Source: an uncultured Actinoplanes sp. (GTDB lineage Bacteria > Actinomycetota > Actinomycetes > Mycobacteriales > Micromonosporaceae). Taken from it: a stretch of 12,501 nt of DNA. Position numbers and translations under genes: made by a program. The stretch is from NCBI GenBank assembly GCA_934667465.1, contig CAKUMG010000080.1, positions 1 through 12,501 of the forward strand, in the 5' to 3' direction. A model generated the notes under the pieces. The model was not told the origin of the DNA. It saw nothing but the letters and a program-made list of their open reading frames with translations, and ran no database searches. Below, piece by piece: positions 12,001 to 12,501 of this stretch; the first letter of the stretch is position 1; each line of letters begins with the position of its first letter.

Positions 12001-12501
12001 CTCGAGGCGGGGATGTTCCGGATGGCCGACCGGCTCCGGCAACTCGTACACCTGCCGGAGCCACCGCCCTGGCGAGGCCGCCGGGATGTCACCGGCCGCC
12101 TCGTACAACAGTCGTTCCCGATAGGCGCCGGACAGCAGTTCCGGATGTCGGCGCAGATCCAAGCCGACCTGATTCGGGTCCCGGCTCCGGCCGCCCAGCA
12201 GTAGGCCTTGTTTCGTCAGCGGGGCGGGCGTGCGGCCGGATGTGGCGAGGACCTCGAACCTCAGCTCGGCCGGTAACGTGGCGAGCAGTTCCAGACTCAC
12301 CCCGGCGTCACGCATCCGGTTGAGACCCGGATACCAGTACGGGTGCACGTGCAGGGTGGCGAGCCAGATCAGGTCGTCGAGGTCACGGACCCCGGCGTCA
12401 GCAAGGTGCTCGCGCAGCAGACCAGCCCAGGACCCGCCGCCGGCCGGGACGAATGCCGTCTCCACGCCGATAACCGCGTGCAGGGCGTCCCGCAGGGAGT
12501 A
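1..12501 (-). CDS. Interior of a giant Cys-free actinobacterial multidomain protein (partial at both ends)
   Basis: Seen: the minus-strand frame starting at base 12501 runs 4167 codons to base 1 with no stop. I split every row into in-frame triplets and found no TTA, CTA or TCA on the plus strand in this register. Codon usage is strongly G/C-ending, as expected of a real high-GC gene. The translation has helical ends, a zincin motif at residues 664-674, a long beta-rich centre, an alpha/beta island and a Pro/Ala linker. There is no cysteine anywhere. No start codon choice is possible because both ends are open. Five TTA leucine codons lie at residues 76, 246, 538, 1940 and 3252. Family knowledge, from memory: several actinomycetes carry proteins of 5000-15000 residues with a similar HExxH domain and beta modules, sometimes labelled 'lonely Cys domain-containing'. 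Inference: this is one of them. A modular PKS or NRPS is unlikely because I see no ketosynthase, adenylation or carrier-site motifs. The cellular role is unknown. Confidence 0.97.
478..855 (-). repeat. Helical repeat copy C (residues about 3883-4008)
   Basis: IGHVPEALPQLAAEHGVDD aligns with LGQLPENLFDVARAAGVHP of copy B. RLFRLAVRLGADPFDF aligns with PLYAVVWDLGLRPEML, SGKIWQVVAEQLNAG with GNSWTWRFREHLRGT, and LQDFPSGLVELAQEA with LRELPSSLVTAALDF. All four blocks are in the same order and similar spacing. This supports a true unit of about 125 residues and not chance helix similarity. Confidence 0.65.
3100..3486 (-). repeat. Helical repeat copy B (residues 3006-3134)
   Basis: Starts LGQLPENLFDVARAAGVHPH, passes WDLGLRPEMLTPF and continues with NSWTWRFREHLRGTGVR to LAGVSLGLLRELPSSLVTAA. 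Its second half aligns with copy A (12250-12441) and the whole unit aligns with copy C (about 478-855). Conserved landmarks are LPE-x-L, GV-x-x-P, SW/IW, REHL or AEQL, and the LP/FP-x-x-LV element near the end. Confidence 0.7.
4375..4860 (-). other. Rossmann-like alpha/beta domain of unknown function (residues about 2548-2709)
   Basis: About 160 residues alternate hydrophobic strands and helices: AVLVIGQPRSQVRTAVTTAL, PVLLVDGEGL, a helix LTVLGAALHLYDAS, then PPMVISTGTSTRLGRLL, IVAVTAVLGEQ and IVWWLTPG. The strand-loop-helix order with small residues after strands 1 and 3 suits a Rossmann-like or P-loop-like fold. There is no GxxxxGK[ST], no GxGxxG and no obvious catalytic triad, so I cannot name an activity. 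It is set off by a Pro/Ala linker upstream and a Pro-rich turn (KAIPPQRPGTAASPAV) downstream, so it is probably an independent domain. Confidence 0.5.
4861..4956 (-). other. Pro/Ala-rich interdomain linker
   Basis: About 32 residues of almost only Pro, Ala, Ser, Thr, Val and Gln (for example TSAAAPSPAAQAPTLPPAAV). This is a classic flexible linker that marks a domain boundary between the helical hairpin and the alpha/beta island. Confidence 0.75.
4957..5370 (-). other. Helical-hairpin segment (residues about 2378-2515)
   Basis: Long amphipathic helices rich in Ala, Glu and Arg: AFDQLVALEVKLTEAAENFV, ATEALDTARY, AAEASLPVLLAARDKAGEV and WWDAAQDHYRLVHDFRHNY. The spacing of hydrophobic residues suits a two- or three-helix coiled-coil spacer between the beta region and the alpha/beta island. 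It ends in ASERQMLAETIRRN. No known motif is present. Confidence 0.5.
5467..5973 (-). repeat. Beta module 6 with leading helical motif (residues 2177-2345)
   Basis: Opens with the helical motif SLTPEMLVPGVPAMLSDRGY and PPSV, then the strand GMTVWLVPVSASLG. A His/Gln/Arg polar loop (GVQREHSGQRAAGHQ), a Pro-containing stretch, an Ala/Thr-rich strand and closing strands VAVDYLGRYVVVLTLSRTF follow. It ends in a very basic tail, FKNSFRRRRVTV, followed soon after by VRRRTRIVHV. It is the last beta module before the helical hairpin segment. Arginine clusters at the exits of modules 3 and 6 could be proteolytic or nucleic-acid/lipid-contact sites, but this is speculation. Confidence 0.5.
5974..6264 (-). 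other. Inter-module linker between beta modules 5 and 6
   Basis: Pro-rich beginning (TPIPVPGS, LRLPLPDPHTVPVPDS) with the strand YVVTTPITLPAGW, then PFPPRFVAENV and the helices LQTVVESALSGEAARLAKAG. The PFPP-strand-helix order parallels the linker at 8650-8940. No catalytic motif is seen. Confidence 0.4.
6265..6747 (-). repeat. Beta module 5 with leading helical motif (residues 1919-2079)
   Basis: Begins with DPMLNRRNLRLLSSRGGVAR and a Gly/Thr turn, then the strand SELRLTAEAL. The strand LVVNNVVTQVV, a His-rich loop (GSEEHHSHG), the strands LMTAGLVGTFVSNW and ENVAVGAGDAV, a Thr/Asn-rich stretch and the closing strand ATPVRFSLVIYD follow. The order matches modules 1 to 3. The HHSHG loop could bind a metal but lies in a variable position and is not repeated elsewhere. 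It carries the TTA codon at 6682-6684. Confidence 0.5.
6748..7191 (-). other. Spacer between beta modules 4 and 5
   Basis: Holds a basic stretch (GGWRQQVKSARRDG), the strand NAVYLRLS, a short helix (AEEADRLGLLRPLA), a Pro/Arg loop and LNIGLGLQ before the helix LTGQLIDGLAQAVD. It ends in an acidic, Gly/Thr-rich flexible piece (VADTSGETPGDGTGWESA). I assign no domain. The V-Y-L-R-L-S-A-E-E-A pattern may form part of the repeating unit, but I cannot prove it. Confidence 0.4.
7192..7461 (-). repeat. Beta module 4, short form (residues 1681-1770)
   Basis: AMELSGSATTGWQSAGRSNV, then GTNIRRTGSRTTPSGG, lead into NTGYERLLWSQSGQHDQSLF, a helix AAIERVS and the final alternating strand LVFTVKFDMAVTVAAEV. 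The W-S-Q-S-GQH element aligns with W-R-Q-GQH in module 3 (8245-8292), and both are followed by a short helix and a closing strand. The module lacks the leading helical motif of modules 2, 3, 5 and 6 and is about half their length. Confidence 0.5.
7462..8145 (-). other. Arg-rich and helical spacer between beta modules 3 and 4
   Basis: The first third is basic (RHLSPRFPGAGQNRVSRRV, then APGRRSAQRYR). The strand PVTVLYDQASV and a helical part follow (LARDTLRDWVDG, LAIEAMPGAGKVLDLAATVL, LPGMPLWAGLIEQLAGDD, VALHTMLDAFWARDKV). The stretch AMPGAGK looks superficially like a P-loop, but the Ser/Thr after Lys is missing and no Walker B partner is seen. I recognise no domain. Confidence 0.4.
8146..8649 (-). 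repeat. Beta module 3 with leading helical motif (residues 1285-1452)
   Basis: A helix-rich start (AVLDGVLSAAGLAQNTRALL, then TIAMLSRDGWFSSS) leads into the strand HVIVHVRARY. A Ser/Arg-rich loop (RASASARTQHRSASG), the strand QFRVGLALEG, the segment QFRWRQGQHSALE and the closing strand NRLTLYVDVFPY follow. It ends in RRRLGR. The W-x-Q-x-GQH element is shared with module 4 and is the clearest link between two modules. The role is unknown; the arginine cluster at its exit is also seen after module 6. Confidence 0.5.
8650..8940 (-). other. Inter-module linker between beta modules 2 and 3
   Basis: Contains the strand DLTVRGRLPLTTLQRLL, then VPPYAYTGGLSIIRGLD and a helix (VRDQVEELIRALPAGF). The PPY..., short-strand, helix order resembles the spacer before module 6 (PFPPRFVAENV followed by LQTVVESAL). 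The linkers may therefore belong to one larger repeating unit of about 250 or more residues. No enzymatic motif is seen. Confidence 0.4.
8941..9390 (-). repeat. Beta module 2 with leading helical motif (residues 1038-1187)
   Basis: The module begins with a helical motif (TQLDEKTILGLLVPALGG, then HPPLIS) and a strand, HALTLQWTATTTEL. It continues with a polar loop (FHRRLGVNKGTKLTHES), the strands VGAGLSMVLPRWG and YAQIRFFGNFSRTL, a Ser/Thr-rich stretch (NASATTTAQTRAG) and the final strand VVTLAVRLTLTSV. It matches the order in module 1 and, with the leading helix, modules 3, 5 and 6. The function is unknown. Confidence 0.5.
9661..10041 (-). repeat. Beta module 1 (residues 821-947)
   Basis: The strand WFKVTVTAI is followed by a charged Gln/Glu/Arg loop, a Gly-rich pair of strands (GSLGLGVGW and LGFGVAANASLQ), a Ser/Thr-rich polar stretch (SATHTTTLNDSS), then the closing strand FPVSFTVSVSEV. 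This order (strand, polar loop, Gly-rich strands, Ser/Thr-rich loop, alternating strand) recurs in modules 2 to 6. Alternation of hydrophobic and polar residues suggests long amphipathic beta hairpins. No catalytic motif is visible. A match to giant actinobacterial proteins is recalled from general pattern only. Confidence 0.5.
10042..10446 (-). other. Linker and mixed segment after the zincin domain
   Basis: After the zincin helix comes one more helix (TPWLQQIADVLAPHF), a Pro-rich spacer at about 10342-10389, a short hydrophobic stretch (LPPLLGDDIPLVTLTPA) and a helical part containing MVWFDLADSITAAVNARAEH. I recognise no domain or motif. It probably connects the protease domain to the first beta module and may be part of its fold. 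Confidence 0.45.
10447..10905 (-). other. Zincin-like metallopeptidase domain with HELWHFLGVLD (residues about 533-686)
   Basis: Bases 10480-10512 encode HELWHFLGVLD, an HExxHxxGxxD zinc-binding signature: H664, E665 and H668 with D674 as a possible third ligand, and G671 at the helix turn. Upstream beta strands (LVRYRYTP, FTVRVRLIP, LRVEVLFAS) and the helix RARILRGVEEEMN fit a zincin fold, and EMNQRRWVAG followed by AYAHE leads into the active helix. Family knowledge: HExxHxxGxxD with Asp as third ligand occurs in snapalysin-type (M7) peptidases of Streptomyces, while other metzincins use His. Odd: I see no Met-turn candidate downstream; the next Met after the motif is about 110 residues later. 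The domain may therefore be catalytically degenerate. A Pro-rich linker (TPPIPEPPRS, bases 10924-10953) precedes it and a Pro-rich stretch (SGSPAPRPQDKPP) follows. A role in self-processing of the giant chain is possible but inferred. Confidence 0.75.
11590..11676 (-). repeat. Possible degenerate helical repeat (ALIRQHLRVGV)
   Basis: ALTALIRQHLRVGVLGG followed by AALWLM resembles the REHL...GVR...LIWLA core of copy A. Only the first half of the unit can be matched, so this is a weak assignment. It may be a truncated or strongly diverged unit of the same solenoid. Confidence 0.35.
12250..12441 (-). repeat. Helical repeat copy A (residues 21-84)
   Basis: This segment opens with GGGSWAGLLREHLADAGVR and continues to DAGVSLELLATLPAELRFEV. 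It aligns by eye over about 64-74 residues with copy B at 3100-3321: SW, REHL, GVR, a run of LA, AGVSL and an L-x-x-LP-x-x-L element occur in the same order. The match is at protein level only. I saw no obvious DNA identity, so the duplication is old. The repeat is helical and probably a solenoid unit. It starts close to the window edge, so its upstream half lies outside. Confidence 0.7.

Larger units (their letters stand above)
10957..12501 (-). other. N-proximal alpha-helical region of the giant protein (window residues 1-515)
   Basis: The translation is dominated by Ala/Leu/Arg/Glu stretches with few aromatic or beta-branched runs, suggesting an alpha-helical solenoid. It contains a repeat (bases 12250-12441, opening SWAGLLREHL) that recurs about 3040 residues later, and a weaker relative at 11590-11676 (ALIRQHLRVGV). 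From about 11500 to 11030 the helices become long and amphipathic, for example VADRVAQQAEIVVGDLAAAA, and may form a helical bundle or coiled coil. I see no signal peptide or membrane segment, but the true N-terminus is outside the window. I recognise no enzymatic motif here. A structural or scaffold role is inferred from the repeat character only. Confidence 0.6.

Noticed and set aside
1..12501. Fragment of a modular PKS or NRPS, suggested by size and GC
   Set aside because: No ketosynthase, acyltransferase, adenylation, condensation or carrier-protein motifs appear in 4167 residues. A complete lack of Cys also excludes ketosynthase domains.
1..12501. Promoters, terminators, tRNAs, CRISPR arrays or IS elements
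   Set aside because: The whole window is coding in one frame. I saw no cloverleaf-like, direct-repeat/spacer or inverted-repeat structure at DNA level that the coding sequence does not explain.

Overview
The window is a high-GC stretch, judged by eye at roughly 70% GC with codons ending overwhelmingly in G or C. Both traits point to an actinomycete (Streptomyces, Amycolatopsis, Actinoplanes or a relative). It holds one thing: the interior of a single giant gene on the minus strand. Reading from base 12501 down to base 1 gives 4167 consecutive sense codons with no stop (12501 = 3 x 4167). Neither the start nor the stop codon is inside. I found no intergenic space, promoter, ribosome binding site, terminator, RNA gene, CRISPR array or insertion sequence. 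The many other ORFs, including plus-strand ORFs of 587, 536 and 377 codons, are shadows of this frame.

Layout in protein order (window residue i covers bases 12502-3i to 12504-3i): (1) an alpha-helical region, 12501-10957; (2) a Pro-rich linker, then a zincin-like metallopeptidase domain with HELWHFLGVLD, about 10905-10447; (3) a mixed segment, then a beta-rich region of about 1520 residues, 10041-5467, in which I see six divergent modules, four of them opening with a short helical motif; (4) a helical-hairpin segment, about 5370-4957; (5) a Pro/Ala linker and a Rossmann-like alpha/beta island, 4860-4375; (6) a second, much longer alpha-helical region, 4374-1, which shares a recognisable repeat with region 1.

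The most striking property is that the whole 4167-residue stretch contains no cysteine. Lysine is also scarce (about 40). This fits my recollection of very large actinobacterial proteins annotated as 'lonely Cys domain-containing protein', whose only cysteine is thought to lie in one small domain. That assignment comes from memory and pattern, not from a search. If it is right, the window is the scaffold and protease core of a giant, probably exported or toxin-like polypeptide, and any lone cysteine domain lies outside it: C-terminal, below base 1, or N-terminal, above base 12501. The protein's actual function is unknown. Five TTA codons in the frame leave open bldA-type control if the host is a Streptomyces.
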